In this document: piece after piece, positions 25,490 through 37,700 of the stretch | How positions within the stretch are numbered: the stretch's first letter is position 1 | How the letters are laid out: each line of letters opens with the position of its first letter | NCBI GenBank assembly: GCA_037389465.1 | Contig: JAZARR010000167.1 | Location: forward strand, 496,001-560,000 | DNA length: 64,000 nucleotides | Direction: 5' to 3' | Source of the DNA: Baylisascaris procyonis | Lineage: Eukaryota > Nematoda > Chromadorea > Rhabditida > Ascarididae | Made by a program: the position numbers and the translations under genes | The notes under the pieces: generated by a model | What the model was told of the DNA's origin: nothing | Database searches by the model: none | What the model saw: the letters and a program-made list of their open reading frames with translations, nothing else

Positions 25490-25676
25490 GGATTCAACAG
25501 AGTAAGAAAGCAATTTCTCCTCTCCACTCCTCTATACGATTTAATGTGAGACAGTTTTTGCCGTCCATCCATTTGATTCGTGCGTTTGAATTGGCATCTC
25601 CAAAACAACGTCTCGAATTTTAAAAAATCTCCATCGCATCTTTGAAATTTCAGATAAAGTAGATTATGTCCGACAC

Positions 25677-26098
25677 TTTGAAGAATTCCACTCATTTCGC
25701 GCAGCGTGTCAAATCTGCACGTAGATGTCAGAGAAGCTTGAAGAATTCCACTCATTTCGCGCAGCGTGTCAAATCTGCACGTAGATGTCAGAGAAGCTTG
25801 AAGAATTCCACTCATTTCGCGCAGCGTGTCAAATCTGCACGTAGATGTCAGAGAAGCTTGAAGAATTCCACTCATTTCGCGCAGCGTGTCAAATCTACAC
25901 GTAGATGTCAGAGAAGCTTGAAGAATTCCGCTCATTTCGCGCAGCGTGTCAAATCTATACGTAGATGTCAGAGAAGCTTGAAGAATTCCACTCATTTCGC
26001 GCAGCGTGTCAAATCTGCACGTAGATGTCAGAGAAGCTTGAAGAATTCCGCTCATTTCGCGCAGCGTGTCAAATCTGCACGTAGATGTCAGAGAAGCT
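25677..26098. repeat. 60-bp minisatellite, seven copies
   Basis: Seven head-to-tail copies of a 60-bp unit carry only a few substitutions (cca/ccg, tgc/tac/tat). Because 60 is a multiple of three, open frames run through on both strands. The + frame repeats KNSTHFAQRVKSARRCQRSL and the - frame repeats a different 20-residue unit. On + the frame opens at an ATG (25666) 12 bases after a 'gaaatttcag' acceptor and stays open to 26302 (212 codons). It may be a noncoding minisatellite or a lineage-specific repeat protein. Confidence 0.9.
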
Positions 26099-26304
26099 CC
26101 AAATGTTGCACAATAAATGTCACCCTCTCAAAATTATGGGAGCATTATAGAAACCATGTAAATCAGCCTCGTAAATCGTATAACGTAAATAAAGCCCCTA
26201 CCCTCAATCTTGGCATGGCGGGCTATCAAGCGAGATTCAGGTATCCTAAGATGAAACTGGAATGCCCTCGAAGTTCGAGCCGTCAAGGTGATTTTTCAGG
26301 GTGA

Positions 26305-27295
26305 GAGGCCAATTCTTTTTTTCGTTTAAGAGAACACCCTTTCACCTTTCTGAAATTTCACTTCAGTAAGTGGACACAACTATTTCCTTATAGTTCATTG
26401 ATTAAGCCATATTGAGAGAGTTATTAAGTTATGTCACAGCTTCGAAGAAACCCCTTTATGGTCGAGAAGCTTGCAATTCCTGGATCTCTTCAGAATTATA
26501 GTGTAGGCTTATGGCTGATTTCTATGGTTGTCACAACCAACAATTGATGTCGTTAATTTTATGGCAAGTGTGGAGAAAAAACAGTTTTAAAAGTTTTACC
26601 AAGCTGTAGTGCATATTATAATGGGTTGAAATGTATGCGGTACTGTGATCGCTTCCCTCTTTTTGTGTTTTAAAATGCTTTTGGAGAATATCTCTTGTCG
26701 ATTGCCCTTGGCTGTTAGGTAATGATTTGGCCAATGAGAGATTGACGGTCATTGAGCTTTAGACATAACACAAATGAGTTTTGTAATGTTGTTGGTGGCC
26801 ATGCTGCATCACTGCGTGTTATGCTAAGCGAAGATTAAGTAAATCTTGAAATCCTGCAGGTCGTAAAATGAACATGCTGTGTAATGAAATGATATGTCCT
26901 GTAATATTAAATCCTGCACATAATACTGCAATAATATTCATCCCTAATATTACAGTATGCTTTGCAGTACTATATCTTATGAAATTTGGCCTCCTTCCTG
27001 AAATTCGTGGGCTCTGAACGTTTTTCGTTAGCACGCGGAATTAGACTCTGAAACGGTTTTGGAAAATCCTAGAACGTCGTAGACTCCGAGCAAAATTTTT
27101 GAACGCATCACGTCGAAACGCGTGTCGAGTGATGGGTAGATGGGGTGCCGTGAGGCAAGAATGGAACCCGTCGAGACGAGTTGAGACGATATGGGGAAAT
27201 GCGAAGCGCGGATGGCGTATGTCGACTCGACGGTTGGTTCGGTGGGAGGTACAAGACGGAACGTCGCCAGTGAATCTGTCGCTGCTTACATTTCA
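26305..27295. other. Intergenic stretch with no supported gene
   Basis: Nothing gene-like is visible except a locally GC-rich patch at about 27060-27290 rich in 'gtcgagacg'-type words and open in two frames. It may be the 3' side of the small - strand reading frame next to it. Confidence 0.4.
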
Positions 27296-27526
27296 TTATA
27301 CAGCAAAGTTATCATCCTCTTGATCGCCTGCGTCCTCGCAAATGAAGTTCGAATCCATTAGCGTTTCGCTTTCATCTGAACAGCTGTTGCCGCCATAGGC
27401 GTATGACGATCTCAGAGAATCGATTTGCGTTCGCTTTTTGATTTTTGAATAGACGGCATGCGTCACTTTCTTCGTTGTTTTTTCATTCCACTTGCAAATG
27501 CACTCGTTGCACCGAGTGCAGCACAT
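27296..27526 (-). CDS. Small hypothetical protein with Cys-rich N-terminus
   Basis: A 76-residue frame starts at ATG 27526 and ends at TAA. It begins MCCTRCNECICKW, is basic in the middle (KIKKRTQ) and ends in an acidic tail (EDAGDQEDDNFAV). The composition is protein-like and GC content is higher than in the surroundings. No splice sites frame it, an in-frame stop lies just upstream, and no family is recognised. It could be a single-exon small gene, a terminal exon or a chance frame. Confidence 0.35.
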   Translation of the reverse strand: MCCTRCNECICKWNEKTTKKVTHAVYSKIKKRTQIDSLRSSYAYGGNSCSDESETLMDSNFICEDAGDQEDDNFAV

Positions 27527-27574
27527 CAACCATGATTATGATCTACCGTTTTAGTTAGCAAACATGTATGAATA

Positions 27575-27796
27575 ATGAGCAATAGTCTGAGCTTAGGTGA
27601 TTTCCGGCTGGTCAACAGAGGCAATGAAAACAGGAATCGACAACGCGAGTATATTGCGAGTCCATTCGACAACAGAAACAAATTCTTCCTTATTGCTAGC
27701 AGTTTATGCAATGAACTCCCTTCTTTTAACAACAGTCAAAAATCAATTCGGTGGATTGCGATCCACTACCGAATCGGCAGCCATTACTTCAAGTAA
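27575..27796 (+). pseudogene. Possible non-LTR retrotransposon C-terminal remnant
   Basis: The + frame contains NRNKFFLIASSLCNELPSF followed by QKSIRWI. This resembles the common end of non-LTR ORF2 proteins ('R..FF..RV...WN.LP....A.S...FK'). The resemblance is weak, no RT core is found upstream, and a second frame is open here too. Confidence 0.3.
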
Positions 27797-28275
27797 TGCG
27801 GAAATCTTGAAACAATATACGACATCTAGAGATAGAACAAGCTCACTTGTACCATCTCAGCGGCGAACAAATAATGCAACTGACGGCAATAAAGCAAGCC
27901 ATAAAGATGAAGGTTGATTTTGTTGTGAATTTTCGGGTCCTTTCTCGATACAATATTTAGAGCCATTAGTTTAGAGGAATGTATGATGTGTAAAGATCGT
28001 AAATAACATCGAATATGTGCTGGATGGTCAGCACTTTATGTCAATGGCAACTTTAAGCCTAGCTCATATTGAGGTGGTAAGCACTGTTTGGTGGCTGGCG
28101 CAAAGAATTCTTCACAGATGAGCTCGAACTATCGAACTTCTACTTGTTAGACAGCTGCCGTATCACTGAATTGCAACGAAAGGAATTCAGTGTCATTATT
28201 TTTAGCCAGCATCGGACAAAGATTCTTTAAGCAATACTGAGGGAGATCCTGACAAAATTATTAAAATAAGGTAAA

Positions 28276-28575
28276 ATGTTGAGAAGGAAGGAAAATGCAA
28301 TGCTGAAGGCCGAGCAAAAAAATTTTATCATTCAATTATCTGTATGTTTTATTTTGCAAGTCTTCTTATCTACATTGTGGACCTCCGTGCATTTAGAAAC
28401 TTTTGAATGGTCGACATTTCTGATTAAATTCATCGTTTTTTCTTTGTTATTTCTATGGAAAACATTTCTATCTATTCATGCATACGTACACGTTAATGAT
28501 GGTAGAATATTAGGGCAATCCGTGAGCGCGATTAGCGTCTTCGAGCAGAAATGGTCATCACCTTACAATAATTGA
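28276..28575 (+). pseudogene. Possible serpentine-receptor-like fragment
   Basis: A 99-residue frame has at least two hydrophobic segments (around 17-36 and 48-68) separated by short loops, and the basic-plus-hydrophobic layout seen in nematode chemoreceptors. No splice sites or partner exons were found. It could be a remnant of a 7TM gene or chance. Confidence 0.25.
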
Positions 28576-30529
28576 CGATAGATGCACCTTTCTTGATATC
28601 CTGCTCTAATCATAATGCTTTCAGTGATCAGCTATGTCGTACTGTTGGCAGTTTCGATGATTGGAACGCTTTCTTCAACAATCATTTTCTCACTCACTTT
28701 TTTTGGTTGTATCTTTAAACCACTGAAATCTGTCTGACTCACAAAGAATAGAAAGCATCATGATGTCGAATCGCATTAGTACATGCCTTCACATCTCTGC
28801 TTTCTCTCTCCGTCTCTCTCTGCACATCCTTCATCACCTCCCCCCTCCCCCCCCCAATGTTACTATTAACGGATTCTCGAAGCATTGATTATTTAAAAAA
28901 GCCATTTCTAGATTTTGTTCATGAAATCACACATCCAAGATAATAGGATAAAAATTGCGGAGTCACATCAGCTCCCCTTTATCATTAAATAGAAAACAAT
29001 ATCTGATTTAATTGGAGCAAATAAAATCATCAGGCCTCGTTCCGCACAGTCAGATGCTGTCTTCTCCCATTCTGTAGGTAATCAAAGATCATATACAGTT
29101 CTTGTGAAAGATGCTGCGCTATAGTAACGGAATGCATAACAAAATAGAATGAGATGCATATTTTGATACTAACCAGCTGCCTGACAGCTGATCCATGAGA
29201 ATATGGCCTTAACCATAGAATGGAACTGTTGAGAAAGTTTCGTGTATTATCTTGCTCTCTTCTTGGCTCCGCTGTATCGTAGACAACCTTACAATCCGGC
29301 TAACTGCAATCCGGCCTCTATTTATATGTCTTTCTTGAACGTATTGTTGTTCTGATTATGCTTGTTCATTTAATTCGAAAAAAATCAAGTCGTGTTTGAA
29401 ATATGTGCGCATAATTAAAAAATGTTAACAGGTAAACTATAGTGTGGAGTGAACAAAGTTAAGGTGCGCCCACACATACTGTTCACATATAAATATCCAA
29501 GTGATAGTGGTAAGGTATAATTTAAGATCTAGAGTTAAAACTCCTCAATATTATCGTATAGCACATTGGCGCATGAAAAGAGTGTAGAATCTTTCAAAAC
29601 CTAATATGTGTCTACCTTCTCGGCCTTCAGTTTGAAACCAAGGTGTATCTATTTGCTGCTCCTCTCAACTGTATTGCACACATATTTTTTGAAGTCGTGT
29701 TTTATATTCTGCATTCCACTGCGGTCATGGAAGTTCCGAGCTTTTGATCTTTTTGCACATCATCATCTAAAGCACTCGTTCTACGACAAAGCTACTGCTT
29801 ACACACTTGAAGGACTTTTATGCCTTTTACAAAATGCATGTACCAATCTGATTATGATGAAGTCATGGAATGTATGTATATTGTGTATTTGTCTGCCTAT
29901 CTGTCCGATACTTTCGATTTAGGAACCACAAAAGTTGCAGTTACGAAATTCGGCAGGTTTCTACGGGACTTTTGCAGGATTCAAGGAAGCCTCTGATAAG
30001 TTTCAATTTGATCTATCGGCTTTAAAAGATTTGAAAGACATGGGAGCATCAAGTGGTTAGCATACGTTTTGCATCCGGTATAGTCGCCCTTTACGTCGCT
30101 CGGATTGCATCTTAGGTCAAGTGGACAATAAAAATAGATTTATGGAGGATATCAGTGGGCGACCGGATAAGTTTGCTCGTGAAAGCATTATTCAATGTTG
30201 TATCATCTTCTGCTAGTTTCTAAACTTGTGTGGCAAACGAAAATATTTGCGTTTTTCGAAATATGACTTGTGATACCGCAGGGCAGAACAAAGGCCGATG
30301 CGAAAACGCGAGTCAAATCAACTCCATCGTTCAAATCTTTCAGATTAATGGGAGAAATTATTTCGATTTCAACCAAAAATGTTTGAAGGGACCTCTTATT
30401 AAGATGCCACAAAACAACGGAAAGCTTTATATTGTCGAATGCTTCCAATATTATCGATGCGTACGATTTAAAAAAAAAAACAACAAACAAACAAAAAAAC
30501 TATGAGACGTTTTAACAAAGAAAGATACA
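28576..30529. other. Intergenic stretch
   Basis: No gene is supported. A segment at about 29870-29960 ('ctatctgtccg' through 'aggaaccac') resembles part of the ShKT spacers, so it is a dispersed repeat. The - strand frame at 30203-30490 lies just past the stop of the TMEM53-like gene and may be its 3' region. Confidence 0.4.
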
Positions 30530-33500
30530 TTATTGAGAGACAACTCGATCGAGAAATTCGTTCACTGTGCTGATGTAGAGATCAGGATATTTTCGAAGGT
30601 GTTGCACGTGCTCGGAATCTTCACAAAACATTGTAAATGCTTTGGCACCTCGCTTTGAGATTTGTTCCTCACGAAATTCCGTTATGCTCCTGCAAAATAT
30701 TTAAAAAATTAAGTGCGGAGATGGCCAAATTTTATGACCAGGAAGGGAGCAGGGGACTAACTTTCACAGCCTCATTAACCTAATATGGTAGTATCGCTTT
30801 TAATCCCTGCAGCCGTAAAGGGTGCCAGCCTGCGATCAGCCATGACCCTGTCCATATGTCACAAGCTATCAACGTTCTTATCCCAAAATTCCAAAAGTCC
30901 AGCCATGTGAAATTAATATGAAGAGTGAACCAGCCATCTTCCTGACAAGACTGCTCCCCCGAATATACCATAATTTTAAACTAAATTGCTCTGAACTACA
31001 CCTCTGGTATCTCCAACTCTTAAACATATGCATGGGCACAAATAAACACGCGCACACGAATGCGCGACATATACACGCACGTATGCACAGGTGAACACTG
31101 GCGCACATGGACGCTCACCGACATACATGAATAAACACAGACCCATATGGATTCAGACACGTACGGACACATGCGGACACACTCAGACACACGTGGGCAC
31201 ACAAACACACATCGACGTCGTACATGGAAGCGCATAGGCATGCTTCGACGCACGGGCACGCGTGAGCGCATACAAACGGACGCGTACACACGCAGATCTA
31301 CACGGACGCACAAAATAAACACAGGCGCCCACAGAGGCAAATAGGCACAGGCATGCACACGCATAAAAACAAAAGCACATGCAGTAAAACATACAATTAC
31401 ATGGACACACATGGATGCCTACAGATATACGGACTCACACACGAAGACACACACATTCACAAATGGCGCTTGCTGATGATCAAAGCGTATGGATGTATGT
31501 CTTCAAAAGGACCCTATCCCATTTGGGAGGGGGTAGTATAGCCTTTGGCCTTACTAAAGCAAAGCTTATGTACTATCGTACGATGGCACTTGATGTTGCC
31601 ATATGAGATTATGGCGACATCCTTCCTCAAGACTTTCTGTGTATTGAAGATAAAGATTTTTTCATTCAATGCGAAACGAACTCATGAGGACATGCGACAT
31701 CCTTTCTTGAATAAATATACAATTGCAGTCTTGGTAATCTGGCACATCGAGCAGCCCAATAATAAATCTCGCGTCGCTCTGGTTTTCCATCGATAGCCGA
31801 CAATATGGAATTCTGAATTCATTTCCAGAACATTCAACTAAACATCGACATTACTGCTAATAAACTTTGGCATTGAAGAAACGTTTAAAATTATATCATA
31901 CACAACAAACAACATTTGAAAGCGGTATGAGGTGAGAGCGCTGTCAAGCGGTATGAGGTGAGAGCGCTTGTCACGGAATATGTGCAATTATCAATCAGAT
32001 AAAGGAAGGGTCATATTTATTGGCTTCAGAGGCAGCTTGAATAGGGAACAATCGTAACACATCAATGTCGTGTCTTAGAGGGTGACTTTTGAGTATGTCC
32101 GATTGGTATGCAACAAGAGAAACGTCAACGTTGTTCAGCATCAATTTTTTGGATAGCTGCGAGGATTCAGATGAAATCAAAGATCAGGAGGAACGGATGC
32201 AAATAGTGGGACATCACACTGAGTGCAAGTAGAACAAATTTTTAAGTTGGATTCTTGAGCATACGTTCAGAAGAAAAATTAGTCACTGCATCTCGTCTTC
32301 ATCCCATTCTTCCACCTTTCTGGAGAGCATTATCAAGCAAGCACCAGCAAAATCGATTGTATCGAATATATAGAAGAAAATTTGCTTGAATTTTCGGCAA
32401 CGAATATGGATGTTGCTGCTGGTGACTTAAGATGATGCTTAAGATGCAATAAGCTATAAGTGCATCTAAAAATAATGACTTAGAAACCTGAACAGCAATA
32501 GGATGGAGCGGAACTGAATGAAAAGACTGGAATAGATTGAGTAAAGAAGCTTCTGATTTGAAACAACTATACCACACAACTGCCACCCACGAAATCAGCA
32601 AATGCATATTCAAAAAGGGGGAAACATATCACTATGGAGCCGCCATGATTCGCTTTCATAAGCTACTAGTGAATAATAAAATATGCAGAAAAATGATTTC
32701 ATATTTGGCCGATCGCTTTGATCGGCCAAAAGTGATCGCTTTGATCAAAGCGCTCCCACCAATCTTCTTTCTTTAATTGTTTGTTTTTTGCTCGTATGAA
32801 TGACACAAAATGATAATCTAATATGTGCTAAATTTATTTAAGTTGCCTTGGTTCTTAGCATGTCTATAGCACCTTTAAAAAATAATATACCAATGTGAAA
32901 GACGGCATGGAAGGTCAGTCTACGTTTCACGCCACAAACCTTATTTCTTCGCATTAGCTCCAGTAATGCATGAGCTGAACTTTCGAGGCATATAGACACA
33001 CAATTATGCACAAGCATATAAGTGATTCATCGCAATATGTTTGGTAAATGCAAATTTGCAAATAAGCATAATGACTAACCAGTAGAGATATAAATGGAGA
33101 AATACTTACTTTATATTCATTGATATCATTTAGGCGCAAAATTATATATTTTATAGCAGCGAGCATAAGAGGACCAGCTGATGGGAATCGTTGTGGTAAT
33201 GTGAAGTCGAGTACGGTTCCAAATGTTGTTGCGTATTTAGCCGGAGTACTTAAATTTATTGTAAAGAAAACGAACAACTGAGCCGTTATCCCATCGGTTA
33301 ACCATTCTATACTTTAGTATTCGCCCACAAAGAAGAACTATTAAGCATTGAGAAATCCTCATGAATTTAATAGTTTCTCGCTAGTGATGCGCCTTGAATA
33401 GCCGATAAAGAAGGATCTAAAAACGTTGACAAAATCTAATAATCAATGACGTCATTCACAGTTATCGTAATCAAATTATGTGAATTATTCAAAGGTATGT

Positions 33501-34719
33501 GGAAAGGTAAAGATTAAAGATCAGGCCTTCTTAGAATTCACATTTTAAATTAAACACTCATTTCAGTAGTCCTCTATTCGTGCAGTTAGTTATATTCTCA
33601 TAAAAACCATTTATTTTTTCTAATGGTATTTTATATAGGAGCACAAATAATTTCATTCAGTTTTATTTTATTTCAGGGATACCTGTCAAAGATCGCAGCC
33701 ACTGCACGATCCATTAATGTCGGCCCATAAGCAGCCAACAATGAGCTGAGTGCAAAGATCGAATTCATTGAGAAAAAATGAAAAAGAATCTGGTGTGATG
33801 GAGAAACAATAAGTTCGTTGAGGGAATCTACCATTGGCAAAGTAAATCGTGCCGGCACATGGGCATGACGCATAGCGCGATTCGTGATCCTCACGGTGTA
33901 GCGCAAAGTTGTTATGCTAAACAATGGATTGAATACAAGGAGTATTTATTGGGTGAATGCATTATTTAGGAATTGACGAAACATGAGCCAATGGGTATAG
34001 CATGATTAGCAAATTGTAGAATAGCTTCACTTCAATGAGAATCTCAATCTTCATTCAACTTCAGCCAAAAGTCAATTTTTTTAAAATGACAGATGTGATA
34101 GAAATAAAAAACCAGTCAATATTGGAACAATGCTTAATTTGTATTATATTGGAAACGGAGAATATCCTCTGAAATCATGAAATTCACCACGATAGTACTC
34201 TATTTATTCGGGACTGTCAGAAACAGGAATGCGGTTTTGAACAAAAAGGCGAAACTCACAGAAGAAGAGAAGAATTTATGAAGAGGTGACTCATAATATC
34301 CATTACAACACAAAAAGAACTATGCACAAAAGAACTAGAAACGAAACTTTGCGACACAACGTATAAAATTATACTCATATTTATTCGTTTAGTTCAATTG
34401 TACAACAACGCTACTTGTTATTTTCTTCGACAAGGAAGTTATAGAGAGTAAAGCTTACCATAAAATTGAAACAGAGTCATTTTGAAAAGAATATAAGCAA
34501 TTCCCAATTACATGTATTTCTGAAGGGAAATTTCTTCCAAAATATAGAAAAAAAAAGGGAAACGAACCCTCGTTGTTCGTAGATGGCCGAATATTTAGCG
34601 AGATATGAATCCTTACATCCAGCCCAGCCAATTAGCACAACAACCAAGTTTGAATAATTATTGGCTGCTAATGTTGGTCTTGTCACTATGCATTTGCAAG
34701 TAACGCTACCAAAAGCCAT
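30530..34719 (-). CDS. TMEM53/DUF829-family alpha/beta-hydrolase-like protein
   Basis: Five - strand exons join in phase: 34719-34568, 33916-33683, 33248-33110, 31812-31682 and 30689-30530 (stop TAA), giving 271 residues; human TMEM53 is of similar length. Family landmarks run in order: VVVLIGWAGCKDSYLAKYS (about 27-45), ITTLRYTV (52-59), HQILFHFFSMNS with Ser100 as possible nucleophile, IFDSTPAKY (about 126-134), LYIYSRKD with Asp213, and FCEDSEHVQHLRKYPDLY with His246. Vertebrate TMEM53 is a nuclear-envelope protein that limits BMP signalling; the role here is inferred. Exons 1 and 4 both use an unusual donor, gttcgttt, but homology and phase fix them. Exon 3 uses the acceptor 'tttaag'. Confidence 0.85.
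31028..31480. repeat. Degenerate CA/CACG-rich low-complexity tract
   Basis: The tract is made of imperfect 'cacacacg/gacacac' words and lies inside intron 4 of the TMEM53-like gene. The 130-codon - strand frame across it is a Val/Cys/Arg-rich artefact of the repeat. Confidence 0.85.
32704..32752. other. Perfect hairpin followed by a 16-bp palindrome
   Basis: Arms of 11 bp (tttggccgatc at 32704-32714 and its exact complement at 32720-32730) flank a 5-base loop. A perfect palindrome, CGCTTTGATCAAAGCG, follows at 32737-32752 and shares the 'gatcgcttt' word. The site is in intron 3 of the TMEM53-like gene. It could be a relic of a small inverted-repeat element. Confidence 0.75.
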
Positions 34720-37700
34720 TCGTCTTTTCCTTTGTTGCGAGCAGCAAACGACGATCGCACCTCAAACTAAAAAACATAAAACTTCAAAGCACGCATACTT
34801 CGATAGGATGCACCCTGAGAGATTGGAAGACACAAGAGTGGAATTCGATGGTAGACTCATTTGGTGGACCGATGGGTTGTCATGATCACTAGCTTAAGCT
34901 TAAAGAGTGATTAGCAAAGTACTGGTAATCACTCTTTAAGAAGGAAGTGCTGGGACGAAATTGAAGATTTGAAATAATGAGGAGGGTTAGGATTCAAAAA
35001 CGAATTTTGCATATATAAATCCGAAGAATTAGCTAATGGATGTTGGATGACCATCTAAGGGAATGTCAGCAAATGAAAATGAACGTTTCAAGAAATGCAA
35101 AAGACCGCTTCCTTAGTAAGGCGGAAGGCATCGTTGATTTCCCAAGAGGTAACGAACTCTATCTGTGCAAAAACATTGCTATTGCGGTTTTTTTTCTGCG
35201 AATCCTGCTTGCGTTCACATCATTAAGCGTGAATCTCAGCGAAACTCTAAAAATATTTTATCTTCGGTCAGAAAAATTCTAATTTTTGGCTGTTGAAAAC
35301 TTTGCATCAATAAGGTGCTGATTGAAAGCCAACTCAACAATGAAAAAGCCGCCACTATGCAACCATATCCCAAAGTGTAAAGGAATCTCAGCACGTAATT
35401 AACTTAATTTCGCGCAAATTTTTTTTTTTCAATCATACATATCTGATGTCAAATTCATTATTCAAGCTTTTCATTTTGTGCAATTATTAGTCATTCCAAT
35501 ATTATAGAGTTAATGATATTAAAAATCAACAATCAAGCCCAAAGTATTATATAGGTTTTTTGCGTGAGTTCTACGAAATAGCTTCACATTGTCTCATGTT
35601 TGTGTTTGGAGAGGGAGGTAATAAGCGATGGAGAAAGAGACTGAGAGGATGAAATAAAGAACTACCTAAAGGCAGTAACAGTGTCAAAGAGTGAAGTGAA
35701 AATAGCAATTTTAAATGCCTTCGAACATCCCATATCGTATCCCTCTTCCCTTTCACAGCATTTTACTTGTTTTTTCTGTTTCTTTTTTTGAAATTCTGCA
35801 AGAGGAAAACAGCTTAAGCACTCATTACACAACTGTGTGTCATCTTTAACGAAGTGCTTATTGAATTCAAAAAGAAAGTGGTGAAATTTTCATCACAGCT
35901 GTGGAATACAAAAGAAAACCCAGTTCATTTGAATAAGAAAATTACTGAAAGAGAACAGAGCAATAGAAGCACTTGGTGCATACCGATAAGCACTTCGACA
36001 GCAAGTGAACATTCAAAAGAGCTGAACTGAAAATCCCGTACCTAAGCAGCAATGCGATTAATCAGTTCAGAACTCACCGATTGTTCTCGTAGAATTTTTC
36101 GCCTATCACCATGAAAAGATTTGTCCATGTAAGTTAGTAAAATCGAGTAATCAAATCAGAAAACTTAGTCAAAACTGCAAATATATTCATTAATTTCTAA
36201 ACATCGAAGCTATACAAAATGACTGCCATATAAGCAGCGCTGTTTTCTTAAAGGAAAGAAAAGAACAAGATGAGTTTTCAAATTATAATGACCGATCAAT
36301 TTTTGATATACTCTATAGAGTGAATGACTGAGAAGGATCCGATATTGAAATACATATAGAAAATAGTCAAAACATATCAGTTTAAGAAGCTATAAAAGCA
36401 CATGAAATTTAAGAAACCTGTTACTTGGGGTTCCTTGAACATTGAACATTGAACAGTTTACTCACTAATAGATCATCGACCCCAAGATCTAGGCGACGCA
36501 CCATAGTCTTGAAGTCGTAATATAAACACATTGAAGTATGCAAAATATGAGCACTTTAAGGCAAAAGTATTATTAGCCAAGAACAAATTGCAACATATGG
36601 CAGCAATGGCCACTTTACCACATTCTCAATCACCTTCTAACTTGATGGCTCTTTAACTATTCACCAACTCTCTGCTCGAATCTCTTTTTTTAAAACAATA
36701 TATTAGGAACATAAGTATAAATGCTATGAATTGACTGTTGCAAAATGCAAATTTCCGAAGATTTAACTGAAAAATTTTTTGTTGCTGAAAACATCCTCGA
36801 GAAGGAGGCACTAGTGAGGCTCTCAATTATGGAAATCATCCAAAACAAATAAGACTCACGAAGTATATACGTAAGTATATGCCTTTGCTATTCGCCCTAC
36901 TAAATTTGATGGAGAATAAAATAAAACATTCTATAATACAGATTAAATATTTGCAATAAGCGATGTTTGTCGAAAATCCTTCCACTAGCGATTTATAGAT
37001 CGAATGAAAAAATATAGACTACAGGAAAAAGACTAACGAATAAACTTTAAAATCATTTCAAAACTTGTGGCCGCAAACGAGAGAACGCCATCGACACATG
37101 TGGACGCAATATGCACTTGCGCGTGTGTGTGCAGGAAGTTGTATGTAAGCACACGCTAAACCGAATGAAGAAATATTGCGTCAATGCGTTGAGAGTGTGT
37201 TCGAGTGTGTGCTATGCATGAGAGTGACACTCAAACATTACCGATTTTTGAAATGGAATGAATAAAATGTGGTTAAGATGCTGTGCAGTTCAACAGTTTT
37301 GCTCAGACTCAGTCTGCTGGCTGAATTAATAAAATTATGTTGATTATTGATCCAGAAAGTTAGGCTTTAAAGTCTGCATGAAATAAACGTGCAATGAATA
37401 TCCAACTGCCTCATTTCAATACTTAATTCACAAAAGAACTGCTGAATGTGATTTTTTTCCCATATAGTTCGGACTTTTAGTAAAATGAATCCTGAATATT
37501 TCAAAAAATGAAGTTCCCATTTTAATTCAATGATTTCTAGTTGTTCATCTAAACATGGTCATAACTCAATAGAATGAAAAGATGGACTTTTTTATTTTGA
37601 GATAACACGCAGAAATTTCGAGCTGCATCTTGTTCGAGAAAACTTTCGAAAACAGCTAAATGCTGGGTCAACTTTGTTTGGAACTAAAGCAATTCTCTAG

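Noticed and set aside
25677..26098. CRISPR-like regular repeat array
   Set aside because: The 60-bp units are contiguous with no variable spacers, and the DNA is eukaryotic; it is a minisatellite.
31020..31412. 130-codon Cys/Val/Arg-rich - strand frame
   Set aside because: It is produced by the CA/CACG low-complexity tract inside a TMEM53-like gene intron.
31995..32180. Open - strand frame after a 'cctcgcag' acceptor
   Set aside because: It has no counterpart in the DUF829 family and the exons on either side already join in phase without it.
32299..32613. Candidate exon 4 of the TMEM53-like gene (frame with 'FFYIFDTIDF')
   Set aside because: The exon at 31682-31812 carries the true LYIYSRKD motif, has a better acceptor and matches the spacing of the family.
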